NCBI GenBank assembly: GCA_900542495.1
Contig: UQNW01000005.1
Location: forward strand, 62,001 to 126,000
From: an uncultured Roseburia sp.
GTDB lineage: Bacteria > Bacillota > Clostridia > Lachnospirales > Lachnospiraceae
Length of the DNA stretch: 64,000 nt
Direction of reading: 5' to 3'
A program made the translations under genes and the position numbers. How positions within the stretch are numbered: position 1 is the stretch's first letter; each line of letters opens with the position of its first letter. Shown piece after piece: positions 42,122 to 51,142 of the stretch. The notes below the pieces were generated by a model, which was given only the letters and a program-made list of their open reading frames with translations, did not search any database and was not told where the DNA came from.

Positions 42122-43378
42122 ATGAACAAGAAAGATATTTTAGAGATTAAGCGGCGTTTTAAAAAGGAAGCCTGCACCTTTACAAGAATGTGTGGATGTT
42201 ATGTAGACGCCGACCACAATAAAATCACGAAAATCGGAGAAACGTTTCTGAATCTGGAAGATGAGGAATTTTACAAGTATTTAGAGATTGCCAAAAAAGT
42301 TTTATCCGGCACGATAGGTAATAATCTTTTAGAGCTGGAATTTCCACTGGCAGAAGAAGCTGCCGGCGGCAGACAGCAGTTTTTAATGGGGCTGCGCGAA
42401 AGTAAGTTAAAAAATGACGACCTGCTGGATACTTTTTATGACATGATCATTGACAGCTATGATTACGTTGGAAATTATCTCATCCTGATTTTCCACGATG
42501 CCTATGACGTTATGACCAAAACCTCGGACAACGATAAATTAGATGAATCCGAAGAAGTTTACGAATATCTGCTTTGTGCAATCTGTCCTGTGAACCTCAC
42601 AAAACCAGGGCTTGGTTATCGTGAAGATGAAAACCGCATCGGACCACGCATCCGCGACTGGGTTGTCGGTGCACCGGATACCGGTTTCGTATTTCCTGCA
42701 TTTACAGACCGAAGCACAGACATCCATTCCGTCATGTTTTACACAAGGGATACCAAAACTCCTCATGCCGAATTTATGGAAGCTGGTCTTGGCTGTGGTG
42801 CAAAATTCACTGCAACCGAAAAGAAGCTTACTTTCCAGAATATTGTAAAGGATGTGATTGGCGAGGACGATGAGGAAAGTGATGCAATGTTCCTTGACAT
42901 TCAGGGAAATCTGAGTGGTCTTATCGAGGTTCCAGCAGAGGACGAAGAAGAAAAAGAACCAACACCCCTTACCATGTCCGATATTGCTTCCGTTCTCTCT
43001 GACAGCGGTCTTTCCGAAGAACAGACTGCCGTTATCGAAAAAACATATGAAGATACTTTTGGAGAAGATCTTCCTTCTGCGGAGCATTTAGTTGATCCGA
43101 AATTAGTAGAGGCAAATGCAAAACGTAAGGAAAAATTAGAGTTAGTCGAACAGGTAGAAAGCTTAAAACACCAGTTGGAAGAAACCCGCTCTATTCCTGT
43201 TGATGAATCAGATGACTCTGATGTTCCGGCTGTTAAAACGTATGATGTGATTCTTCGAGTAAAACCCGAAAAAGTTGGTCAGATTCATTCTGACACTATT
43301 AACGGACAGAAATGTCTCATCATTCCAATGGAAGAAAACGAACACGCAGCTGTCAATGGGGTCAATACTACTGTATAA
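42122..43378 (+). CDS. DUF4317 family protein
   Basis: A 418-residue soluble protein common in Lachnospiraceae, starting MNKKDILEIKRRFKKEACTFTRMCGCYVDADHNKI with a cysteine pair. A long conserved part (to about 260) is followed by an acidic linker (EVPAEDEEEKEPTP) and a predicted coiled coil (about 330-365). Function unknown. The stop codon TAA coincides with the end of palindromic repeat B1. No upstream partner gene. Confidence 0.85.
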   Translation: MNKKDILEIKRRFKKEACTFTRMCGCYVDADHNKITKIGETFLNLEDEEFYKYLEIAKKVLSGTIGNNLLELEFPLAEEAAGGRQQFLMGLRESKLKNDDLLDTFYDMIIDSYDYVGNYLILIFHDAYDVMTKTSDNDKLDESEEVYEYLLCAICPVNLTKPGLGYREDENRIGPRIRDWVVGAPDTGFVFPAFTDRSTDIHSVMFYTRDTKTPHAEFMEAGLGCGAKFTATEKKLTFQNIVKDVIGEDDEESDAMFLDIQGNLSGLIEVPAEDEEEKEPTPLTMSDIASVLSDSGLSEEQTAVIEKTYEDTFGEDLPSAEHLVDPKLVEANAKRKEKLELVEQVESLKHQLEETRSIPVDESDDSDVPAVKTYDVILRVKPEKVGQIHSDTINGQKCLIIPMEENEHAAVNGVNTTV

Positions 43379-43557
43379 CCGGAATTTAACTGGGTAATGT
43401 AGGCTGATAGTTGTGTCTTGCTCACAAGTCAATATCATTGGTGTATACAAAGAAAAATCGTACAGACGAAATATGATGTTCCTGTTCGCAAAGCTCACAA
43501 AGGAAATCATATTTGTCTGTACGATTTTTCTTTTATTTACACTGAGAATAACTTGTG
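43376..43557. repeat. Palindromic repeat family B, copy B1
   Basis: Begins at the TAA stop codon of the DUF4317 gene with TAACCGGAATTTAAC...GTAATGTAGGC. The core hairpin is 43451-43531 (AGAAAAATCGTACAGAC against GTCTGTACGATTTTTCT, perfect 17 bases, then more pairing), with outer CACAAGT/ACTTGTG arms at 43423 and 43551. Copies B2 (44630) and B3 (49114) share core and ends. The T-rich flanks would also make it a bidirectional terminator. Confidence 0.8.
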
Positions 43558-43570
43558 AAAGTCCCTGATA

Positions 43571-43728
43571 CATACCAACTTTACGATTAGGATGCCGTTA
43601 TAAAATCTGCTTTTGGTATTGTCAAGGCAATCAAAAACCAGAGGACAGGATTGATAAACTTGAATTTGACAAGTACCTTATAGCTTCATATTTTCAAACC
43701 TATTATATCAATTTTTTCTTGATTTAAT
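43571..43728 (+). other. Possible gene fragment beyond repeat B1
   Basis: An open frame without a start codon reads YIPTLRLGCRYKICFWYCQG, then KPEDRIDKLEFDKYLIASYF and a stop, with protein-like composition. It may be the tail of a gene truncated by the repeats. No family recognised. Confidence 0.25.
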
Positions 43729-44544
43729 CATAAAAAATGCTATACCAGCAACTATTATGTATCCGAACAATGAAATAACAGATGATTCAATTCCAAATTC
43801 TCCACCTGTGATGGCGAAATCTTTTGAATTAAGTACATATGTCATTATAGAATATTTATCCATTTTTTCCCCAATAGCTAATCCTCCACCAATAATCACA
43901 ACGTTCCAGATAGCATGAACTATTCCACTATTCCAAACTGAACCACTTTCTATTGCAATCATCGAAAACATAACGCCTACCATCGTTCCGGCGATAATTA
44001 CTAATAAACAACTGCCTATTGAAAAATCCTGTCCAAGAACATGTACAATACCAAATAACATTGATGGAACAATTACAGCCACCTTAATATTCCATCTTTT
44101 CTTTAATGCATTAAGTATAACTCCTCTAAACACCATTTCTTCAACAAATCCAGCCGCTATTCCGGTAAATGCAACCCCTGCACTTAAAGTATTGAACATC
44201 TGATTTCCATTCATATTTGAGGATACATACTTACCGTTGAATATTAAAAGATAACTTCCTTTTATAACAAATGGTAATAATACAGCTATTAAAATCCATC
44301 TTATTTTAATAGCGAATTTAGGCATTCCGAAATCCGAAGTCGGCAATTTAATAATTTTGCTAATAAACATTTTCAGAATAAGATATGTCAATCCAGCATA
44401 TATAATTCCAGCAATAATATTACAAATGCCAGTTGGAATTTTTATTATAACAAACATACTTGCAATGGATTGTGCAATAATCTGTGTGATTATTAAAATA
44501 AATATGGCAACAAATGATGTGCTAATTACTTTTTTTGTACTCAT
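43708..44544 (-). CDS. CPBP family intramembrane metalloprotease
   Basis: A 278-residue membrane protein with eight hydrophobic segments and the CAAX/CPBP (Abi) motifs: EEMVFRG (Glu135, Glu136, Arg140), FGIVHV (His168) and a later WNSGIVHAIWN with His and Asn. All catalytic residues are present. The family includes prenyl-protein proteases and bacteriocin self-immunity proteins. It is AT-richer than its neighbours and is flanked on both sides by family B palindromes (43376-43557, 44630-44918), which suggests transfer or mobilisation (inference). Confidence 0.85.
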   Translation of the reverse strand: MSTKKVISTSFVAIFILIITQIIAQSIASMFVIIKIPTGICNIIAGIIYAGLTYLILKMFISKIIKLPTSDFGMPKFAIKIRWILIAVLLPFVIKGSYLLIFNGKYVSSNMNGNQMFNTLSAGVAFTGIAAGFVEEMVFRGVILNALKKRWNIKVAVIVPSMLFGIVHVLGQDFSIGSCLLVIIAGTMVGVMFSMIAIESGSVWNSGIVHAIWNVVIIGGGLAIGEKMDKYSIMTYVLNSKDFAITGGEFGIESSVISLFGYIIVAGIAFFMIKSRKN

Positions 44545-44629
44545 TTTATTTCTCCTTTATAACTTCCGATTGGTATGACAACATCTTATCATAACATATA
44601 TGTAACTTGTCAATTTATATATCGTAAAT

Positions 44630-44918
44630 TAGGTAGATTTTGTGGCTACATTCATAACGTAAAGCAGGGCAGATATAAGAGTACATGCACAAGTCACTCA
44701 CAGCGTAGATGAAAGGAAAAATCGTACAGACAAATATTATTTTCTTCGTGAGCTATGGAGATAAGACTCTTTAGAGGCTTATCGGAATGTCCAGCGAACA
44801 GAAACATAATATTTCGTCTGTACGATTTTTCTTTTTAATCAACATAGTAAGAATGACTTGTGAGAGGACGCTTATATCTGCCCTTCACTACCTATAACAT
44901 AGCCACAAAATCTGCCTA
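44630..44918. repeat. Palindromic repeat family B, long copy (B2)
   Basis: A 289-base near-palindrome. The outer arms are TAGGTAGATTTTGTGGCTA (44630-44648) and TAGCCACAAAATCTGCCTA (44900-44918), one mismatch; inner arms carry GAAAAATCGTACAGAC and GTCTGTACGATTTTTC. The middle has an extra hairpin (GATAAG...CTTATC) not in B1 or B3. The sequence continues with TTAAACTCTGGTTA to the purB stop codon at 44941. Confidence 0.8.
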
Positions 44919-44940
44919 CATTATGTTAGTTAAACTCTGG

Positions 44941-46392
44941 TTATACATTAATCTCAGCTGTCATGCCAAGATCTTCTTTGTTTGCCTCCAGAATCGGATT
45001 GACAACATTCGCAAGGAATTTATCTACCTGAATTGGTGCACGTCCAACATACTTCGAAGGCTCCATTGTAGCCTGTAATTCCTCTAATGTAAGATTGAAG
45101 GACGGATCTGCCGCGATCAGCTCTAACAGATTATTGTCTTTTCCTTCTACTTTGACATTCTTGCCTGCTTCCATGGAAAGCTGACGGATTTTTTCGTGCA
45201 GCTCCTGACGGTTTCCACCATTTTTTACAGCATCCATCATAATATTCTCGGTTGCCATAAATGGAAGTTCTGCCATCATATGTTTTGTAATAACTTTATC
45301 GTATACTACAAGTCCGTCTACGACATTCAGGCAGAGATCTAAAATACCATCAATTGCCAGAAATCCCTCCGGAATGCTTAATCTCTTATTTGCAGAGTCA
45401 TCCAATGTTCTCTCAAACCACTGTGTTGCTGATGTGATTGCAGGATTTAATGCGTCTACCATCACATAACGGGAAAGAGAGGCGATACGCTCAGAACGCA
45501 TTGGATTTCTCTTGTATGCCATAGCGGAAGATCCAATCTGATTTTTCTCAAACGGTTCTTCTACCTCTTTTAAATGCTGTAATAAACGGATATCGTTTGA
45601 CATCTTATGTGCGCTTGCTGCGATTCCAGCCAAAATATTTGCAACACGTGTATCTACTTTTCTGGAATAAGTCTGACCGGAAACTGCATAGCACTCTTTA
45701 AATCCCATTTTCTTTGCGATCATTGGATCGATCTTATCGATTGTTTCCTGGTCACCATTAAATAACTCTAGGAAACTTGCCTGTGTTCCGGTTGTTCCTT
45801 TGGAACCAAGTAATTTCAAACTTCCCATCACATACTCAAGATCTTCGAGATCCATGATAAATTCCTGTGTCCAGAGTGTTGCTCTCTTTCCAACCGTTGT
45901 CGGCTGCGCTGGCTGGAAATGTGTAAATGCAAGTGTTGGAAGATTTTTATATTTATCTGCAAATTTTGCAAGCTCGTTAATGACGTTGACCAGTTTTTTA
46001 TGAACAAGCTTCAATGCCTCATTCATAATAATAATGTCTGTATTGTCACCTACATAGCAGGATGTTGCTCCAAGGTGGATAATTCCTGCTGCCTTTGGGC
46101 ACTGCTGACCATATGCATACACATGGCTCATAACATCATGGCGTACTAATTTTTCACGCTCTCTTGCAACATCATAATTAATATCGTCTGCATGTGCCTT
46201 TAATTCGTCAATCTGTTCCTGTGTGATAACCGGTTTTCCGTTCTCACTCAAACCAAGTTCCATCTCTGTTTCTGCTAATGCGATCCACAGCTTTCTCCAG
46301 GTCTTAAACTTCATATCCTGTGAAAAAATGTACTGCATCTCCTTACTTGCATAACGTTCTGACAGAGGACTTGTATATCTATCTGTACTCAT
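44941..46392 (-). CDS. purB: Adenylosuccinate lyase
   Basis: A 483-residue fumarase/aspartase-superfamily lyase acting twice in purine synthesis (SAICAR to AICAR; adenylosuccinate to AMP). The start YTSPLSERYASKEMQYIFSQDMKFKTWRKLWIALAETE and the flexible signature loop IGSSAMAYKRNPMRSER are clear; the catalytic histidine region is LGATSCYVGDNTD. AAGGAG precedes the ATG. It is third in purC-purF-purB and ends at repeat B2. Confidence 0.96.
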   Translation of the reverse strand: MSTDRYTSPLSERYASKEMQYIFSQDMKFKTWRKLWIALAETEMELGLSENGKPVITQEQIDELKAHADDINYDVAREREKLVRHDVMSHVYAYGQQCPKAAGIIHLGATSCYVGDNTDIIIMNEALKLVHKKLVNVINELAKFADKYKNLPTLAFTHFQPAQPTTVGKRATLWTQEFIMDLEDLEYVMGSLKLLGSKGTTGTQASFLELFNGDQETIDKIDPMIAKKMGFKECYAVSGQTYSRKVDTRVANILAGIAASAHKMSNDIRLLQHLKEVEEPFEKNQIGSSAMAYKRNPMRSERIASLSRYVMVDALNPAITSATQWFERTLDDSANKRLSIPEGFLAIDGILDLCLNVVDGLVVYDKVITKHMMAELPFMATENIMMDAVKNGGNRQELHEKIRQLSMEAGKNVKVEGKDNNLLELIAADPSFNLTLEELQATMEPSKYVGRAPIQVDKFLANVVNPILEANKEDLGMTAEINV

Positions 46393-46421
46393 TTTAATCT
46401 CCTTTTTATGTTACTTATTTT

Positions 46422-47870
46422 TTACCGCTCAAAATCGCCACGAATATCTTCTTTCGGCGGATCTAATGGATACTTTCCAGTAAAACATCCTTCGCAAATA
46501 CTTAAGCCTTCCACCATTTCGTGTAAACGCTCAACCTTTAAATATCCAAGGGTATCTGCCCCAATTATATCACGGATTTCCTCAATGCTTCTATTATACG
46601 CGATCAACTGCTCTCTCTCCGGGATATCGGTTCCAAAATAGCATGGCCATAAAAATGGCGGCGAACTGATTCTTACATGCACTTCTGTAGCACCAGCATC
46701 ACGAAGCATTTTTACAATGCGATCTGATGTTGTACCACGCACGATTGAGTCATCGATCATGATAATACGTTTTCCATTGACTGCTTCTTTTAAAACATTT
46801 AATTTTACCCGGACACTGGATTCTCTGCTGCTCTGCTTTGGTTTGATAAAGGTTCGTCCTACATAACCATTTTTTACAAAAGCAGTTCCATACGGAATCC
46901 CTGACTGTAAGGAATAACCTAATGCTGCTGCATTTCCGGATTCCGGCACACCGACAACAAGGTCTGCGTCCACTGCTGAATCCATCGCAAGGAAACGTCC
47001 TGCCTTGATTCTGGATGCATAAACGCTCACATCATCAATCCGGCTGTCTGGTCTTGCAAAATAAATATATTCAAAAATACATCTTGCTTCCTGCTCTTTT
47101 GGCAATGCCATGGATAAATCAGACTGAATCCCATTTTCCGGCGTGATCGTCACAACTTCTCCCGGCAGCACATCACGAACAAAATCTGCTCCGATCGTCT
47201 CTAATGCACAGCTCTCAGATGCAAGAATGTAAGCATTATCACGCTTTCCAATACAAAGCGGTTTGAATCCAAAAGGATCTCTCGCACCAATGAGTTTTCT
47301 CGGGCTCATAACAACCAGAGAATATGCCCCCTTTAATTTACGGCAGGCTCTTCCGACTGCCTCTTCTACTGTCTTGGATTTCAAACGCTCTCTTGCGATG
47401 TGATATGCGATCACCTCAGAATCGATCGTTGTCTGGAAAATAGCTCCGGTATATTCCAGATCTTTGCGAAGCTCCATTGCGTTGATCAGGTTACCATTAT
47501 GTGCCAGCGCCAATGTACCTTTTACATAATTCAAAACCAGTGGCTGCGCATTTTCGCGGGTGGATGCACCTGCTGTGGAATAACGCACATGACCAACTCC
47601 AATGTCACCCTTCATAGGCTCCAAATTTTCCTGGGTAAATACCTCATTTACAAGTCCCATTCCTTTATGGGAGGTCACTTTTCCTTTCGGTCCTTCTGTC
47701 TCACTGACCGCAATACCACAGCTTTCCTGCCCTCTGTGCTGCAACGCAAACAGTCCATAATAAATGGTAGACGCTACATCTCCCCCATCAAAATCATACA
47801 TTCCAAAAACTCCACATTCCTCATGCAGATCATCCCATGGAGTGTCTTTTTCAAACTCGTTGTTATACAT
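46422..47870 (-). CDS. purF: Amidophosphoribosyltransferase
   Basis: A 482-residue first committed enzyme of purine synthesis. An 18-residue propeptide precedes Cys19 (EECGVFGMYD), the glutaminase nucleophile exposed after cleavage. Later motifs: HRGQESCGIAV, HNGNL, and the PRPP-binding loop RIIMIDDSIVRGTTSDRIV. The C-terminal ICEGCFTGKYP and the cysteines around it fit the B. subtilis-like type with an iron-sulfur cluster. It lies 30 bases before purB. Confidence 0.95.
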   Translation of the reverse strand: MYNNEFEKDTPWDDLHEECGVFGMYDFDGGDVASTIYYGLFALQHRGQESCGIAVSETEGPKGKVTSHKGMGLVNEVFTQENLEPMKGDIGVGHVRYSTAGASTRENAQPLVLNYVKGTLALAHNGNLINAMELRKDLEYTGAIFQTTIDSEVIAYHIARERLKSKTVEEAVGRACRKLKGAYSLVVMSPRKLIGARDPFGFKPLCIGKRDNAYILASESCALETIGADFVRDVLPGEVVTITPENGIQSDLSMALPKEQEARCIFEYIYFARPDSRIDDVSVYASRIKAGRFLAMDSAVDADLVVGVPESGNAAALGYSLQSGIPYGTAFVKNGYVGRTFIKPKQSSRESSVRVKLNVLKEAVNGKRIIMIDDSIVRGTTSDRIVKMLRDAGATEVHVRISSPPFLWPCYFGTDIPEREQLIAYNRSIEEIRDIIGADTLGYLKVERLHEMVEGLSICEGCFTGKYPLDPPKEDIRGDFER

Positions 47871-47943
47871 ATAATTGTTTCTGCCTTTCCGCTGATTTCC
47901 TGAAAATCCAGGTCAGTGTAACTCATTTATGCCTTTTGCTGAT

Positions 47944-48816
47944 TTATTCAAATTCTTTTCCAGTTAATAAAGCAAACGCTTCTTTGTATTTATCAACTGT
48001 TTTTGTTACAACTTCTTCCGGTAAAAGGAAATCATTGTCCGGATTTGCTTTTAACCAGTCTCTTACATACTGTTTATCAAAGGACGGCTGTCCTTTTCCT
48101 GCTTCATATCCTTCTAATGGCCAGAATCTTGAGCTGTCCGGTGTTAACATTTCATCGCCAAGTACTACATTTCCATTTTCATCCAGACCAAACTCAAACT
48201 TAGTATCCGCAATGATAATTCCTTTGCTTAATGCATACTCTACACACTTTTTATAAAGGGCAATCGTTGCATCCTTGATCTTTGTCGCATATTCCTCACC
48301 TTTTCCAGGATGAAGTTTCTCTAAAACTTCCACGCTCTGCTCAAAGGAAATATTCTCATCATGATCGCCAAGATCTGCTTTTGTACTAGGTGTATAAATC
48401 GGTTCTGGTAATTTGTCTGACTCTACCAGTCCTTCTGGAAGTTTGATTCCACAAACTGTACCATTTTCTTTGTAACTTGCCCAGCCGCTTCCGGTAATAT
48501 ATCCACGGACAATGCACTCGATTGGAAGCATTTCCAGCTTTTTACACATCATGCTGTTGCCATCATATTTTTCATTCTGGAAAAACTCAGGCATATCCTT
48601 TACATCTACGGAAAGCATATGGTTTGGAACGATATCCTTTGTGTAATCAAACCAGAACTTAGACATCTGTGTTAAAATAGCACCTTTTTTTGTAATCTTA
48701 TTTTTTAAAATATGGTCAAATGCTGAAATTCTATCGGTCGCCACGATAATTAAACTGTCTCCATTATCATAGACCTCACGTACTTTTCCTTCTTTTACTG
48801 GTTTAAATTCCTGCAT
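47944..48816 (-). CDS. purC: Phosphoribosylaminoimidazole-succinocarboxamide synthase (SAICAR synthase)
   Basis: A 290-residue enzyme of the longer yeast-like PurC type, starting MQEFKPVKEGKVREVYDNGDSLIIVATDRISAFD. It has the CIVRGYITGSGWASYKENG segment and DTKFEFGLDENGNVVLGDEMLTPDSSRFW. ATG 48816 is preferred, with AAGGAGG upstream. First in purC-purF-purB. The ribosome site is part of a direct repeat (48829-48901). Confidence 0.95.
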   Translation of the reverse strand: MQEFKPVKEGKVREVYDNGDSLIIVATDRISAFDHILKNKITKKGAILTQMSKFWFDYTKDIVPNHMLSVDVKDMPEFFQNEKYDGNSMMCKKLEMLPIECIVRGYITGSGWASYKENGTVCGIKLPEGLVESDKLPEPIYTPSTKADLGDHDENISFEQSVEVLEKLHPGKGEEYATKIKDATIALYKKCVEYALSKGIIIADTKFEFGLDENGNVVLGDEMLTPDSSRFWPLEGYEAGKGQPSFDKQYVRDWLKANPDNDFLLPEEVVTKTVDKYKEAFALLTGKEFE

Positions 48817-48828
48817 CGATTTATCCTC

Positions 48829-48901
48829 CTTGTTTTTGCGAAGCAAAAATCCGAACTCCAATGCGAGGAGAGGATTTTGCCTCCTTGTTTTTGCGAAGCA
48901 A
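48829..48901. repeat. Direct repeat in the purC leader
   Basis: The 22-base block CCTCCTTGTTTTTGCGAAGC plus AA occurs at about 48826-48847 and again at about 48880-48901, 54 bases apart. On the minus strand each copy carries TTGCTTCGCAAAAACAAGGAGG, so the purC ribosome site is duplicated within the leader. Confidence 0.6.
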
Positions 48902-48913
48902 TATTATATCAAT

Positions 48914-48943
48914 ATTCTAATACACACGCTTTTGCAAAGTCAA
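48914..48943 (-). promoter_or_regulatory. Promoter of the purCFB cluster
   Basis: On the minus strand: TTGACT, 18-base spacer, TAGAAT, about 100 bases upstream of the purC ATG. No guanine riboswitch is evident in the leader. Confidence 0.6.
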
Positions 48944-49113
48944 TGCGTTTGCCTGTTCTTTGCCCTTTTGCACATATAGAAAATACAACCGTTTTTATAA
49001 GTATTTTTGTGCAATTTATATTGTGTTATTAGTATCGCTTATATATGTATTTATCTGTTCTAATTTGATATATTTCAGCCAAAAAGGAAATGCAAAAATC
49101 ATTCACAACATAA

Positions 49114-49302
49114 AGAAAAATCGTACAAACGAAATATGATGTTCCTGTTCGCAAAACTCACAAAGGAAATCATATTTGTCTGCACGATTTTTCTTTTATT
49201 TACGCAGTGACTGACATGTGCATGTACTCTTATATCTGTCCTGCTTTACGTTATGAACGCAGCCACATAATCTGCCTACATTACTGTGTTAAACTCTGGT
49301 TA
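49114..49302. repeat. Palindromic repeat family B, copy B3
   Basis: Core hairpin 49114-49194 (AGAAAAATCGTACAAAC against GTCTGCACGATTTTTCT), then an arm matching the left arm of B2 (GTACATGCACA...GCTTTACGTTATGAACGCAGCC), ending TTAAACTCTGGTTA at the aspS stop codon (49300-49302). It is therefore the third copy whose end coincides with a gene's TAA. Confidence 0.8.
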
Positions 49303-51063
49303 ATCTTCCTTCGGCATCTTAATTGCAATATGCACATCATCCAACTGTTTCTGTTCAACAGTTGCAGGTGCGCCCATCATGATATCCATTGCATTTTTGT
49401 TCATTGGGAATGGAATGATCTCACGGATACTTTCCTCTCCACAGATGAGCATGATCATGCGGTCTACACCCGGAGCGATACCGGCATGTGGTGGCGCTCC
49501 ATAACAGAATGCATTGTACATGGCAGGGAATTTTGCTTTCACATCATCCTCGCCGAGTCCGACTAACTCAAAAGCTTTGATCATGATCTCAGGATCATGG
49601 TTACGAACTGCACCGGAAGATAATTCCACACCATTACATACAAGGTCATACTGGTAAGCCAGGATATCTAATGGATCCTGATTATTTAATGCGTCCATTC
49701 CGCCCTGTGGCATAGAGAATGGGTTATGACAGAATTCTAATTCTCCGGATTCCTCACCAATCTCATACATTGGGAAATCAACGATCCAGCAGAATTCGTA
49801 ACAGTCTTTCTTCATATGTTTCTCACTTGCTGCACCGAGAAGCTTACGGAGTACACCTGCTGTCTTCTGTGCTGCTAATTTTTTGCCTGCAGTCAGACCG
49901 ACAAAATCACCCGGTTTTAATCCAAGGGCTGCGATCACTGCTTCTTTTCTGTCCTGTAAGAATTTTGCGATTCCTCCAACAAGTTCTCCGTTTTCATCTA
50001 ATTTGAACCAAAATGCTTTATTTGCAGTCTGAACTTCTACTTCTGCACAGATTCCGTCAATTACTTTTCTTGTGGCAGTAAATCCGTCAACTACGATTGC
50101 TTTTACAGTCTGTCCCTCAAATGGACCAAATCCACAGTCTGCCATAACTTCTGTTGCATCCTGTAATACAAGGTCAATACGAAGATCCGGCTTATCACTT
50201 CCATACTTATCCATAGACTCCAAATATGGAATGCGGACAAATGGTGCTTTGGATGCTGTCTTGTATACACCATATTTTTCAAATACTGGTGGCAGTACTT
50301 CCTCAACAACGGAGAAAACATCTTCCTGAGAAGCAAATGCCATCTCCATATCCAACTGATAAAATTCTCCCGGAGAACGGTCTGCTCTCGCATCCTCATC
50401 ACGGAAGCAAGGTGCGATCTGGAAATAACGGTCAATTCCGGATGCCATTAAAATCTGTTTGAACTGCTGTGGTGCCTGTGGCAGTGCATAAAATTTTCCC
50501 GGATGATTTCTTGCTGGAACAAGGTAATCTCTTGCTCCCTCCGGAGAAGAACAGGTAAGGATCGGTGTTGTGATCTCCATAAAATTCAAAGAATTCATCT
50601 TCTGGCGAAGTTCTGCAACAATCTTACTTCTTAAAACAATATTTCCTTTTACGGCTGGATTACGAAGATCCAGATAACGATATTTTAATCTTGTGTTCTC
50701 ATCTGCATCTTTGGACTGATTGATTTCAAATGGAAGTGCATTGTAAATACATTTTCCTAAAATCTCAATCTTTTCCGGAACTACTTCAATCTCACCTGTT
50801 GCAAGATCTTTGTTCTTGCTGGAACGCTCTCTTACCACACCTGTGACAGAAATAGTAGACTCCTTATTTACACTGTCGATCACCTGCATCATCTCTTCGG
50901 TCTCGATCACAACCTGCGTTGTGCCGTAGAAATCACGAAGGATCAGGAATCCAAGATTTTTACTTACTTTACGGATGTTCTCATACCATCCAACGATCGT
51001 TACGTTTTTTCCTGCATCAGAAAGACGTAACTCGTTACAATTATGAGTTCTTGACTGAATCAT
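49300..51063 (-). CDS. aspS: Aspartyl-tRNA synthetase, bacterial type
   Basis: A 587-residue class IIb synthetase of the long bacterial type with a GAD insertion domain (about 290-400). N-terminal OB-fold (TIVGWYENIRKVSKNLGFLILRDFYG), motif 2 FRDEDARADRSPGEFYQLDMEMAF, motif 3 GIAPGVDRMIMLICGEESIRE. It should charge tRNA-Asp; with the short AspRS at 34477 the genome has two AspRS enzymes. It follows hisS by 80 bases, the common hisS-aspS pair. Confidence 0.95.
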   Translation of the reverse strand: MIQSRTHNCNELRLSDAGKNVTIVGWYENIRKVSKNLGFLILRDFYGTTQVVIETEEMMQVIDSVNKESTISVTGVVRERSSKNKDLATGEIEVVPEKIEILGKCIYNALPFEINQSKDADENTRLKYRYLDLRNPAVKGNIVLRSKIVAELRQKMNSLNFMEITTPILTCSSPEGARDYLVPARNHPGKFYALPQAPQQFKQILMASGIDRYFQIAPCFRDEDARADRSPGEFYQLDMEMAFASQEDVFSVVEEVLPPVFEKYGVYKTASKAPFVRIPYLESMDKYGSDKPDLRIDLVLQDATEVMADCGFGPFEGQTVKAIVVDGFTATRKVIDGICAEVEVQTANKAFWFKLDENGELVGGIAKFLQDRKEAVIAALGLKPGDFVGLTAGKKLAAQKTAGVLRKLLGAASEKHMKKDCYEFCWIVDFPMYEIGEESGELEFCHNPFSMPQGGMDALNNQDPLDILAYQYDLVCNGVELSSGAVRNHDPEIMIKAFELVGLGEDDVKAKFPAMYNAFCYGAPPHAGIAPGVDRMIMLICGEESIREIIPFPMNKNAMDIMMGAPATVEQKQLDDVHIAIKMPKED

Positions 51064-51142
51064 TTTCTTAACTCCCTTTATTATTCATTTGACACTTTTT
51101 CTATCTTACACCATGAAATGCGATTTTTCAACGTTTTCATTT

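Noticed and set aside
43376..49302. Family B repeats considered as a CRISPR array
   Set aside because: Only three copies, kilobases apart, long and palindromic, without regular spacers or cas genes.
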